64,000 nt of DNA from Cannabis sativa (Eukaryota; Streptophyta; Magnoliopsida; Rosales; Cannabaceae), in contig NC_083604.1 in NCBI RefSeq assembly GCF_029168945.1, positions 68,774,211 through 68,838,210 of the forward strand. Reading direction: 5' to 3'. Numbering within the stretch: position 1 is the first letter of the stretch; every line of letters starts with the position of its first letter. The position numbers were made by a program, and so were the translations under genes. Below the pieces are notes generated by a model, which ran no database searches, was not told the DNA's origin, and was given only the letters and a program-made list of their open reading frames with translations. This document shows, piece by piece, positions 1-12,000 of this stretch.

Positions 1-362
1 TTGCTTTCTGCCTGCCTTTGAATACTTCCTTTTAGGGAAGTAATGAGTATAGAAAGTCTGGTCTATTGTAGTGCAGTGCATGTTGTCTTTCCTACATTGA
101 TTATTATGGCATTCTTTAAGGTTCAGGCAGGCAGAGGAATTCAAGTGTGTAACTATATTAGGCAAGAGAGCATTAGATTGATTCCATACATTTGAATTTG
201 CAATGGTCCACTTTTATTTTTTGTGAAAAGACAATCTGAAATTGTAGGCCCATGGTATTTTGGATTAATAGTTTGCAAGGAAGAATTTTTTTTAAATTAT
301 AATTTTGCTAGAAGTTGTATACTTACTCTTTGGTTTCCTTCTGGAATTCACCATGTAAATAG

Positions 363-3300
363 GTATGAGAGCCTCAATCTAAATGAAGTTCAAGGGCTGC
401 ATAAAATTGAGGTGGAATCTTATTCATATTTTAATGGTCAATTGCATGGAAATAGAATATGGACTGGGTAAGTTCAGCTCCTTGTTTGGAGATTTTCATT
501 TGTTTGGTTAGTTCAAACTACATTTCAAACACAGTATAAGGACTCTTTATCTATCTTTTACAGTGTTGTCTGTGGCATTGGAGTTACTTTAATTGAACCA
601 CAGTACTACTCATCCTTTTTCAGTCGTGAGAGGGTGTATGGGTATCCAGATGACTTTGAACGGTTAGTAGTTAAAAGTTACTCTCTTAACACAGTCTGCT
701 AGTTCACTACACCATCATATTAATAGTTTTCCTACTTGGCCTTTATCATAGGCACTGCTTTCCCCCTCTCTCTGGGACTATAGACATTTCTTAATGTGAA
801 AATGTTGGGGCTTTCGATAAATTTCTATGCAATCCTAGTATCAGTAATACATCTCGTTTCTTTCAGGTTTTCCTATTTTTCTCGAGCCTCTTTGGATTAC
901 ATAGTAAAATCAGGAAAGCATCCTGATGTGTTACACATCCACAATTGGGAGACTGCTATCATTGGGCCACTTTTTTGGGATATTTTTGCTAATCAGGTGG
1001 AAATAGCAATATTATTATAGAGATGTCTTAATTTTGTGTGCATCTAACAGATTCTGCTCTTAGTTTCACTTAATAGTTAAACAGTAATGATCAAAAGTTA
1101 GCTCAAACTTTGATGGATCTCTTCTGTCAATACTATGACTTGTATATTATTAAAAATAAAAAATATGAAGACTTTTACGTAGAGATGGAAATTGGTCGGT
1201 TAATGTACGGGGAATGCAATCTCCGCCCCCATCCCCGCTACCTATTTCTACCCCTATCCCCACCCCATCCCCGTCTAATAACCAACGGATTCGGGGTAGG
1301 GGAATACCCATCGGTTATGGGGAACCCATCGGGTATCCATTAAGGTAAAATGAAAAAACAAATTAATTTATAATAATTGAAAAAAATAAATTAAACTAAT
1401 ATTCTTACAAATATTTATTATGCATTCATAATTCATAGAAGATAAAAAATAAACCTACTTAAAAAAAGCATAACCTAATAAAAAATAAAAACTAAATATG
1501 TCTCAAAGTTTGAAAAAAAAACAAAAAAAATTATATATATCTATATCAGGGTCGGATATGGTGCGGATAGTATTATCCTCGCCCCCGCCCCATCCCCGCT
1601 TCGGATATTGAAATTGTCCCCCACCACCGCCCCATTAACCACCAAGATGGGGAATCCCCACCCCATTAGAGGCGGGTCCCCGCGGTTACCCATCCCCGCT
1701 GTATAAATTTCCATCTCTACTTTTACAAGTCTTTGTTCTTTAGCATGTAACATGCGGGAAGTTTGATTTAGTACATGAAGGAAAGAGGAATCCAAACATA
1801 ATCATTAGCAGTCAGGTAAAAGTAGTTAATCGTCTTGGTCCATTGACAATTTGATCTCCAATTTTTCAATTTTGACTTTGGTTGTGATGACTGATGATTT
1901 GTTCCCTGAAGTAAGTTATTTATACTAATCATCAGTTTGGTTCATAAGTAACAATTATGGAGACTAAATCATCATAACTTAAATTGTCAAGGTAGCAAAT
2001 GAGCCCAAATTGAAAATTCAGAGACCAATAATCAAGGACCAAATATGCCAGAATTGAAATGTTTGGGGACCAAATTGTCAATCTTAAATAGTCAAGGGAT
2101 CAAATGTACTAATTAGTACGTATGCTTAAAAGTTTAAGAGTGAAGAAAAGCAAAGCCTTCCTGAAGTGAAAGGTGTTGATATATTCCAACTGAGCTGATA
2201 TATTCTGCCATTGAAATGGGGCAACTGACTTGTTTTAGTGAAACTTAGTTTTATAACAGCAATGAATAATTTTTATTCTCTCAAAAGAAAGCTTTTCCCT
2301 TTTCCCTATGCTCATGCTAATGATTGTTTTACCTCATATATAGGGGCTTGGAGGTACAAGATTATTATGGACATGCCATAACTTGAATATGTCGGTGAGT
2401 TTTGTGAATTTTCTTTTCTGACTTTACATATTTTTAAACGTCTATTTGACATTAGACCACGTGCTCCATGTTTTGACACCATAGCATCTTGAACACCCTG
2501 ATAAACTAGAATTATGTGGACTGGATCCTGCTAGGCTTCACCGTCCTGATCGTTTGCAAGATAATGAAAAGACACACCTCGTCAACATTTTGAAGGTACA
2601 CATGTTTCTCATGCATGGTCATTCTTTCTTTATGGAGATAATTTTCTTTATTGAACAAGAAGTTTCATCAGAAGATGCTATATAAACTTGTAATTAACAT
2701 TAGTAATATATTTCATTTCTTGCATATACATGTATAAAACCTCGGACTTGGATGAGTTTTATTTGATTTGTTTAATTCATAGATAATCAAATACTACAAC
2801 TGCAAGTCAAGAACTGGTTGTCTGAGTAAGTTAGGAGCAACTCCTTACACCTTTCAAAATTTATAACAATATTATCGTTTTTTGAGATTGATGTTAAGTT
2901 GAAGTGTTTATATGCATCAATCTTATGATTCACAAAGTGCAGTTAGACCCTTTTCACCTAAAAGCTAGTTAGAATTTTCAAGTGTAATTGTCATATAACA
3001 TGGTATACAGGATTTTAATTAAATGCCGTCCTGAAAATATACATTGGTATTTATCAAGATTTGCAGTCCAATGAGCTCGTTCCCATCTTTATCTTATGTT
3101 TGGGGTTTAGATTCTATGTATGTTGGAAAAGAAATCACTGCTATTAAGGTGTTATTATGACAGAGGGGGATACAAACTCATTTCCATTTATTTTATATTA
3201 CAGCACATGCTGCAAAATCACTTATCTGTTAGAGGCTCTGGCCTTTTTAGCATTGCATCGTCCATTGAAGTTTTTCATAATTTGCAGGGTGGAATTGTTT

Positions 3301-5952
3301 ACGCCAACAAAATTATAATTATGTCATCCATACAGTCAAAAAGCAAAGTCATTAGTAGTCAAAATCAGGGTTTGGAACCCACATTGAACATTCACAAGTA
3401 AGTAACATCTGAATTCCAGTAATGGAATTGGAATTTGTAAATAAAATCTTCAATGACATTCAATTCCTTTTTCCTTTTCTATCATTTATTGTAGGGACAA
3501 GCTGGCTATTTCTCCTTTTGGATTTGATAGCTCTACCTGGGATCCTTCCAAGGATAATTTTCTTCCAGAGAACTACAGTGTGGATAGCATGGAAGGGAAA
3601 ACCACTTGCAAAGTTGCACTGCAAAAATATATGGGCTTATTTGAGAATGATTCAAAAATTGTTGTAAGTATTTTTATCTTGATTAGTTATGGAATTTAGT
3701 TACTGATTTCTTAGGTGTTTTAGTTTTATAACATGGTATGACTATTTTCCATGATTATTTTTAGCTGTTTCAAGTGACCATTTAAAGGTGAAGATAATTT
3801 TTAAGAAAAAATAATTGCAATTTTTAAAACAAAACAGTGTGGGGAGACAATGGTGTGTTTCACTTTCCAATCCTTGATGTAATTTTACCCTACTAATTTC
3901 TCTTCAGTAATGAGTTTTGTATTGTTCATGCTCTCTAATTTTAACGAATTCATGGTAAATGGTGGTATGTCTTGAATGGTCATTGGAAGTTATGAAGTTA
4001 TGCTGTATCAGGTGGGATGCATCTTGTCTGAAGGTTCAGATGTTGATATGGTGAACCTGAAAGCTCTTGCGAGGAATGCAATTGGGAGAGGAGTCCAGGT
4101 TGCTTACTTGTATTCCACCCCGCCCCACTTTTATTTCCACTTGTTATTTGATTTTGTTTATCTAATTGTTAAAACTAGAGCCCAACTTATCAGAAGGGGT
4201 GGAATAAAATCAAAATCACATACTAGCTGCAGAAATTTTACAGTAATTCAAAAAATTAAAGTTGGTTAAGGTGGTCTTATAGAAATGAAGCAAGTAATGA
4301 GCCACGTCTACGGAGAAGATAATAATTTTGTCCCAGATTTGTTTCTCATTCACATTATTTTCTGGCTTCCTGCAGTTTATTGTCATGGGGAATGGTAATA
4401 TGCCAGATACCAGCAGGGGGCTTGAATCTCTTGAGGATGAGCTTAAGGTACGAAATGCTATCATTTTTCTTTTCTTTTTTTGGGGGTAGAGAGTATAAGA
4501 AATCGAGAAAGAATAAAAGAAAAATGATAATTAAAACATTAGAAAACACTGAGTTTTTATTTACTTAATTTTGATGTCTTGGAATATTTTATAAAACGTT
4601 TATTTAAAATTCTATTGAATATACGTTTTATGAATAACAGATACCATTGGCAGTATCCTTTATTGATTGCAAATAGACTAATATCTCAGTCACCAATTCT
4701 TTCCATTAGAACTGTTAAAGTCTCTTATATTACTAAAAATTGCTGGTTTTCTTTCCTTTTTGGTACTAAAAGTATTCATATATTCTTAATATCTGCAGGA
4801 TAAAGATTTACGCGTTGTTCTCAGATATGATGAAGAATTATCACATTTAATCTTTGCAGGGTCTGATATTATCCTGTGCCAATCTTTTCATGATCCTATT
4901 TTTCAAGCTCCGGTTTGCCTCTCTTCCCTTGTTATTGTTTTTCATTTTTCATTTTCTCCAGAAGTGCCTGGAGGCTGGAAGTCAGTGATATTTTGAAACC
5001 AAAATTAAGTCATGTGCCACGCAATTCATTGAAATTATACACTTCCTCAGAGCATTATGCATTTTTAATAGGTTTTATACAGCGCTGAGTGCATTCTTAA
5101 ATGCATTCTCGTAGAACTCTTCTTGCACTAATCTGAGGTTTAAAATCCAAATTCATAATAGTGACAGAATTTTTCAAATCCTTGGTTATTTATTGTGCTT
5201 GATACTATCTCCTTCTCAACCCATATTTTGACTCTTTTGGTTTTTCTTTTCTGTCTTGACCGTGCTGGTAACGAACTTGTATTGAAACTTTCTGACTCTG
5301 GAAAGTTTCATTTGTTACCATCTCGATAAACATTTGAATCATCTTCAAATGCTTTTTCTTTTCTTAATTCATTTTCATTTGATAATTTAGCTGAAGGCTT
5401 TGAAGTACGGAGCAGCTCCGATTGCGCTAACCTCCGAGAATTACAAATTCAGGTAACTTCATCTTCTTCATAGTAACAATGAACTGCATTTTTTTCCCCT
5501 AAGCTCATAAAAAATGAAATGATTCTTAACCATCTTCTTCTATTTGAGAAGATATTTTGTAGATCATGATTTTGAGTCAACTAAATTCTCACGGTTCATC
5601 AGCTCTACTTTTGGAAATTTGTCTCTTGACGAAGCATTGAACGAATTTGTAAGTTTTCCACTTATCAATAGTCATTAGAATTATTATTCAAAAAAAAAAA
5701 AGAAGAAAAACAGTTAATAGAATGAGATCATATAAGTTATAATTTGTTGTATATTATTAAATTTATATACATATATTAAACAAGAGTAAGGTGGTGTATT
5801 TGAAACTTGTTGTTATGGCCTGTTTTCTGTAGAAAAACAACTCATCAAATTGGAAGCAAAACGTAATGGAAGGGATGAGAATGGACTTCTCATGGGATGC
5901 CGAGTGCTGTGACATCCATGTTTCTGCTTATACAGCCTTAAAGAACTTGTAA
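363..5952 (+). CDS. SS5: Starch synthase 5-like protein (non-canonical GT5), 3' part
   Basis: Plastid starch synthase-like protein, closest in my reading to SS5, the SS4 relative that promotes starch granule initiation without enzyme activity. Exons: 363-467, 564-662, 867-996, 2344-2394, 2485-2595, 3288-3397, 3495-3663, 4012-4098, 4376-4447, 4799-4912, 5391-5452, 5552-5648, 5833-5952; all phases join without a stop. The fold is recognisable (VLHIHNWETA, RLLWTCHN, YDEELSHLIFAGSDI, MDFSWDAE). The catalytic landmarks of true starch synthases are gone: the FEPCGL glutamate motif reads FHDPIFQ, the KTGGL motif reads TSENY, and the R...QKG phosphate-binding motif reads EGSDVD. This fits a pseudo-enzyme rather than a decayed gene, since the frame is open throughout. 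The transit peptide, coiled coil and KVGGLGD exon lie before base 1. Exon 5552 has a tandem GAG/AAG acceptor. Confidence 0.85.
1180..1719. mobile_element. Non-autonomous hAT-type MITE in an SS5 intron
   Basis: The ends are inverted copies of TAGAGATGGAAATT, which fits the hAT terminal consensus. They are flanked by 8-bp target duplications CTTTTACG (1172-1179) and CTTTTACA (1720-1727), one mismatch. The interior is rich in GGGGATGGGG-like blocks, far more GC-rich than the surrounding intron. No transposase is encoded. It lies wholly inside the 997-2343 intron. Confidence 0.8.
1842..2082. mobile_element. Short inverted-repeat element, class uncertain
   Basis: Left end ATTGACAATTTGATCTCC and right end GGGGACCAAATTGTCAAT are imperfect inverted repeats. 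The interior is about 200 bp, non-coding, with repeated 'gaccaaat' style blocks. No clear target duplication. A similar sequence (gatttggtccccaatcttt) occurs near 11080, suggesting a dispersed family. Confidence 0.4.
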
Positions 5953-6029
5953 ATCGTTTTGTTATGTAATTATAAAATTGTATATATGGGTACATTATTT
6001 TTATTATTAGAGAGTAGTATTTATTATTT

Positions 6030-6611
6030 GAGTAATTTGCGGCAAAACCCCCTTAACTATCAATTTACTTGCAAAAAATCATCCAACCTCATATTTTGGT
6101 GGGAAAACCCTCCAAAGTACTATTATGTTTACATTTTAAGATGTCGTCTGTCCAGCTCCTAATTTTGCCCATAAGAAGCGATATGATGTGAAATCACTAA
6201 AAAATTATCCTATGTGGCCATATTTTACAAAATAAAAATAAAACTTTAAGAGTAATTTGCGGCAAAACTCCCCCAACTATCAATTTACTTGCAAAAAACC
6301 ATCTAAAAAACTTTAAGGTTGGATGGTTTTTTGCAAGTAAATTGATAGTTGAGGGAGTTTTGCCGCAAATTACTCTTAAATTTTTTATTTTTATTTTAAT
6401 TTTTATTTTGTAAAATATGGCCACGTAGGATAATTTTTTATTGACCTGTCATTGCCACGTGGGCAAAATTAAGACTTAACGAGGCTGAATAGACGGCACC
6501 TTAAAAATGTAAACGAAACAGTACTTTGGAGGGTTTTCCCACCAAAATATGAGGTTGGATGGTTTTTTGCAAGTAAATTGATAGTTGAAGGGGTTTTGCC
6601 GCAAATTACTC
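6030..6611. mobile_element. Fold-back Mutator-like MITE with nested arms
   Basis: Nearly the whole 582 bp is one imperfect palindrome with arms of about 290 nt, beginning GAGTAATTTGCGGCAAAAC and ending with its complement. Perfect 9-bp target duplications TTATTATTT flank it (6021-6029 and 6612-6620), typical of Mutator-like elements. A smaller copy of the same terminal sequence forms its centre (about 6251-6374). It sits 78 bp after the SS5 stop codon, so it may fall in that gene's 3' UTR. No transposase. Confidence 0.85.
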
Positions 6612-9049
6612 TTATTATTTTAGTGTAAACATAATTGTTCCTATTCCTAATAACAAAAACACACATATAAAATATGGAAATTTTAATTTTTTGATAAAAT
6701 AGAAATTTGATGCCTCCTTCCCACACACTATCAAAATTTCGATCTGATGATTCCTAAAAGTGATACAATCACAATAAACTACATTCAACAACATAGGAAA
6801 GCAAAAAGAACCACCAACAGAGACAAATTGTCTCCACAAAAATATAATATTACTTTTCATCAAAATGAGAAACATCTAATTTTTTCTCACGGATGGCCCT
6901 GTGCCAATCCTCCTTTAATGGGGTGAAAATTTTCCATCTAAATGAGCAATAGAAAGTAGGGTTGGAGAGCATTTTTTATCTGTTAAACAAGACTCAGACA
7001 AAAATATCACTTCTTACCCTAACAGGAATCATTTAATATTTATTTTATTTTTTGCTAGTGTTTTATATTATTTATACATTTCTTTTAGTATATTGGTAAC
7101 CTTTTTTATATGTATATTTTTAAGCTGTATTTGAATAATTAATATGTTGGATAATAAATAATGTACAACATATTAATTTTTATATAATTAAAATTTTAAT
7201 ATAAATGTTACTGCTACAATGAGTTAACGTAGGAGTTTCCTGTTCATTAATGATGAAACTATATGAGAATATGGATTGAAATTTTTAGTGGGTACGAAAA
7301 TGGGAGAATACTCTCTGCCAATTTCTTAAACTATGTGCATTCCTACCAGTGACTTGTATTGAAAATCAGATTTAATAGTTTTTCCAATACAAATGAATGC
7401 TTGAGAGCAATTAGAACGTATCTTTGAGATGAGTTTGCGTCTTTGTCGCTAGATTTGCAAATTTATATTTGTAATGTTAGTTGGGTAAATAAGGATTTGA
7501 CTCTTAATTTATGGAATCATTTTTACTTTTTCAAAAAATCAATATTCTCTATGTGTATCATCTAGATCTTTAACTATTTTTTTAGCGTGTAGGTCCTCAA
7601 TCTCTCCGCCATTAATTAGAATTTACAAAATAGTATCCTAAAGTGCTAAAATTCAACCACATCCACTTACATAAAAAATATTTTGGACTTTCACAATTTA
7701 CATTTTATCTTAGGTTTTTGTGGTTTGAAATTGTTGTTCTTCTTTATGCCAAAAGGTTCATTGTTGACCTTATGTGCTATTCAAAAATAAAACAATAATA
7801 ATAATAATAATAATAAAAGATGATTAAAGGTGGTGTAATGGCCTGTTGAAGAAAAAGAGAAAGAAGAGGAAGTGAAAAATGTGTATTTTGGTCTCAATTG
7901 CTATCATTTGCATATTTCAGAAGTTGGTAAAAATTAAGGCAGATGATGAGTTAAGATGACATTGATAAATGCCACAACACAAGAGAATCTAACACATAAT
8001 ATCTTGGAAGGAAGACAAAGTCAACTTAACTAAATTACGTGCCACCAAGTAACCGTACCATATCTATAATTTTTTTTGATAAAAAAAAAATAAATAAAGA
8101 TTTTATAATTTAGCTAACACTACAAACATATTCTTTTGGCATCTTATTAAAAATGATTTGATTCTCTTACATTCCAACTTTTTGAATATCTGAATTTTAT
8201 TTGATTTACAATTACAAGGTTGTATATTGTAGTTAGTGTCATTATTTTTCATTTTATTTATTTATTATTAAGAGAAAAGAGGATCTTCTGTTAGGAATAG
8301 TATCAACCATTTAGTACAATGACGCATTTCATCGACAAATGAGTTTTTTCTTTTTTTTTTCCTGAGCATGAGCTCTTAAAAATTAAAATAATATAGAACA
8401 TACTCTCAAAAAAAACAAACAAACAAAAAAAATCAGTCAACTATTATTTGGCCAAGGATGATGATCTGACATAGTTTGTATAAAAATATTTTTTGATAGC
8501 TGAAAGTATAAGAATATTACTTATTCATATTTTTAAATGAAAAAACAAGTAGGCCAATGATTTTAATTCTTGCCATTCGAAGCAAAAAGGAGTCAAAAAC
8601 AGCTAATTTCACTATATCTTTAAAGTTATATCCTTAAAGACTTTCCTTTCACTAAAAGACTATTTGCTCCTCCCATTTAGCTTTAAGATTTTGATAGACT
8701 AGTTTCCATAAACAAAAATGTACTTGGAGAAATAGTACATGATAAAACATAAAAGTATACGAAAATTAAATGCCCATTTTATGAGCCATATAATAATAAT
8801 AAAAATAATATTACCAGACTGTATTTTCCCCCAATTTAATTAAGTTTGTCACTGACAACTAATAATTAAAATTATAAATAAGAAAAGAAGAAGAAGATAA
8901 TTATCTGAATTATAAATAATAATTTTAATTTAGAAGAGTTAAAAAAGAAAGAAGGTGAAAAAGACATGCGGTGAAAGAGGGAAGAGGTTGGGGTTGGACT
9001 TTCAACTTTGAAACATATAATTTGGTTTGCAGATATTAATTTAAAGACG
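6612..9049. other. AT-rich intergenic region, SS5 to spinster
   Basis: No gene recognised. It holds a trinucleotide (AAT)n microsatellite near 7790-7816, many poly-A/poly-T runs, and presumably the promoter and 5' UTR of the transporter gene that starts at 9050. Short open frames here are AT-biased and carry no recognisable domain. Confidence 0.6.
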
Positions 9050-12000
9050 ATGAATATCGAAGTTAAACATTCCTCTTCTGACCCAAACCCAAACCCAAAT
9101 ATCAACGGAGCTCAACCTCCACCTCCAATGGCCACCCTTCCAATTCACGATTCAGATCGCAAGCCTACATGGTTTACGCCCAAAAGGTACCTCCTTCATA
9201 CTCTTTCTTCCTACCTCTCTCTTTTCAAAATTATGAATAAACTTCTTCAATTGCTTGAATTGGGCTCATGCTTTCTATTTTTGATTCTCACCTTTCCGTC
9301 CATGAAATTCTTGGTTTGTTTGTATTGCTGCAGGTTGCTCGTTATCTTTTGTATAATTAATATGGTGAATTATGTGGATCGTGGAGCAATAGCAAGTAAC
9401 GGTGTTAATGGTAGTCTTGGAACTTGCACCGATAGTGGAGTTTGTACTTCGGGAACCGGAATTCAGTAAGGCTTTCTGACACTTATAATAAGAGTATCAG
9501 AGTGGCTCTGTAGAGTTAATTGGGGATTGAGTTTAACCTTAGACCATGTGTTGTGTAATCATGATACAATACAAGAAAGTTTAATTTTTCCATGTTTATG
9601 GGCACTGCAGCAAGTGATTTGCTTTATTTATTTTTTTTTTTCTTGTAGGGGAGATTTTAACCTCAATAATTTTCAAGATGGTGTTTTGTCATCTGCATTT
9701 ATGGTTGGACTCCTTATTGCTTCTCCAATATTTGCTTCCTTGGCAAAGAGGTGACTACCTCATTTTCTAGTAAAAACTTTAATTAATTTCTGGTTGTTGT
9801 TTTGCTGGATTAATTACAAGTTGGTATATCTTCTTCTTCTTGCAGCCATAGTCCTTTTAGGCTTATTGGAGTTGGATTATCTGTTTGGACATTTGCTGCA
9901 GTGGGATGCGGTATTTCAATTGATTTTTGGTCTATCACAATATGTAGAATGTAAGATAAAAGTGTTAGCTTTTCCATTTCCTTTTACCCTTTTAAGGGGT
10001 GCTACTTTGTCAATTATAACACTATGCTGTCCTTTTAGGCTGGTTGGTGTAGGCGAGGCATCTTTCATTAGTCTTGCTGCCCCATTTATTGATGACAATG
10101 CCCCGCCTGAGCAAGTTAGATTTTCTTCTTCCTTTTCCTTTGTATTCTTATTTTGTTTGTACGTGCATTTTCTTCCTTCACTCTATCCTAAATAACTTTT
10201 TGTTGTGGACCTCAGAAAACTGCATGGCTTGCTTTCTTTTACATGTGCATACCCACAGGAATTGCACTGGGCTATGTCTATGGTGGAGTTGTAAGTTTTC
10301 ATATCCTATGTTTAGGCTCTTAAGTGCGGTCTTGCAATAGTTACAAGTTAGATCTTTTAAATTTTCCAGCCATGAAAACTGAGAATGAGAAATTACAGCA
10401 ATTGCCGTTCTTTATGTATGGGTTTGTTCTAGGTTTTTATTCATAATATTGGATATGCACTATGTCTTTGGTTCATCTAGTGTCATATCTATATTGCTTT
10501 ACTTTGCTTGTAGATCTCCTGGAAGTATTAACTCTGTAATGTATTTTGTATTTTGCTCATGAAGGTTGGAAGCAATTTCAGTTGGCGTTATGCATTTTTT
10601 GGCGAGGCACTCCTTATGCTTCCTTTTGCTGTTTCCGGATTTCTGGTGAAACCTTTGCAGTTGAAAGGTGAACTTTTTGAGATGCATATTATGTATGTTG
10701 AATAGCCTTGCATAATCTTGTCATTTATATATTCACTTGCTATACATGACTGTAGGATTTGCATATGTTGGTTCAAACAAAGGAGTGACAACAATTGAAG
10801 CAAATAGCCATGTAATGGAAGGTAGTGCATGTGCTTTTATCTACTGTTGCCAGGTTTTACTTATCCTCTCATTTATCTTGAAGTACATTAATAAACTGTA
10901 AGAGTGTAAATGTGTACATGCGTGCACCTGTGCGTGACGTGTAAAAGACATCTAGAAAAATAACTGTAATGGCTACAATATTGAAGGTGTCAAAGGCTTA
11001 AAGGGCTTCTTGTTTAGCATGACTTTTAAAGTGGGTAATTGACACATTTAGTAGTTCTTCATTGGTCAAGTAGTGATGATTTGGTCCCCAATCTTTCAAT
11101 TTTGGCACATTTAACCCTTTATGAAATTTAAAGTCAGATATAATTGTGCGCCTCTTTATATCATTTTTTTTTTCATTATAGGATTTTTTATTTTGTAATG
11201 TTATAATACATATTCTAATTTTGATTCTATTTCTCATAGAATTAACTGATTTTCACACATGAGATGATATTTTTTTAAAGATTTTGTTTTTACATATTCT
11301 CATTATATGAGTTTTCAAATTAGACACATACCAAACAAATTAAAAAGGTATGTAATTTCTGAAGTTATTTTAAAAGAATTTCCAGTTAATTACTTGAATT
11401 AAGCTTTTGCTTAAGAAAATTATCCTGAAGAAGAGGACACCATCTTTGCATATACTCATGGTGATGGTATTGGAGAACGGCATAATCTAAGAAAGTAATG
11501 TCATCTGCACATAGTTGGACCTACAGTTCTGCATTTCATTAATCTGTAACGAAAAAATTTATATAGCTATGTTGCATGTCTTTTTCCTTCTAATGATGCA
11601 AATTTTGGCTTTAGATAAAATTGCTGATTGTCATTCATATATGTGCTGAAATTACATCCTGTTGATGCTGTTTTCTGTTTTTTAAGACATGCTTGTGCAG
11701 CAATTCTCTTTTTTAAGACTGCTGATAACCTTATAATTGCTGTTTCAGACGGATCAGATGTAGATTCTGTGCTTATTCCTTTAGATGAAACAAAGAAGTA
11801 AGTAGCTTTATGTTTGGATTCCTTTTATATCTGCCCCGTTTGGCTAAGCTTTTCTAAGCTCTTTTTTAGTTTCTAGGATTAAAAAAAATCCTTTTTGAAG
11901 CGGTCGGATAAAAAAAAAGGTCTTTTCTAGCTTCTCCAAAAATGACTTTTGAGAAGCTATTTTCAAAACTCAATCATTTCTAATTTATTCATAAAAGATC

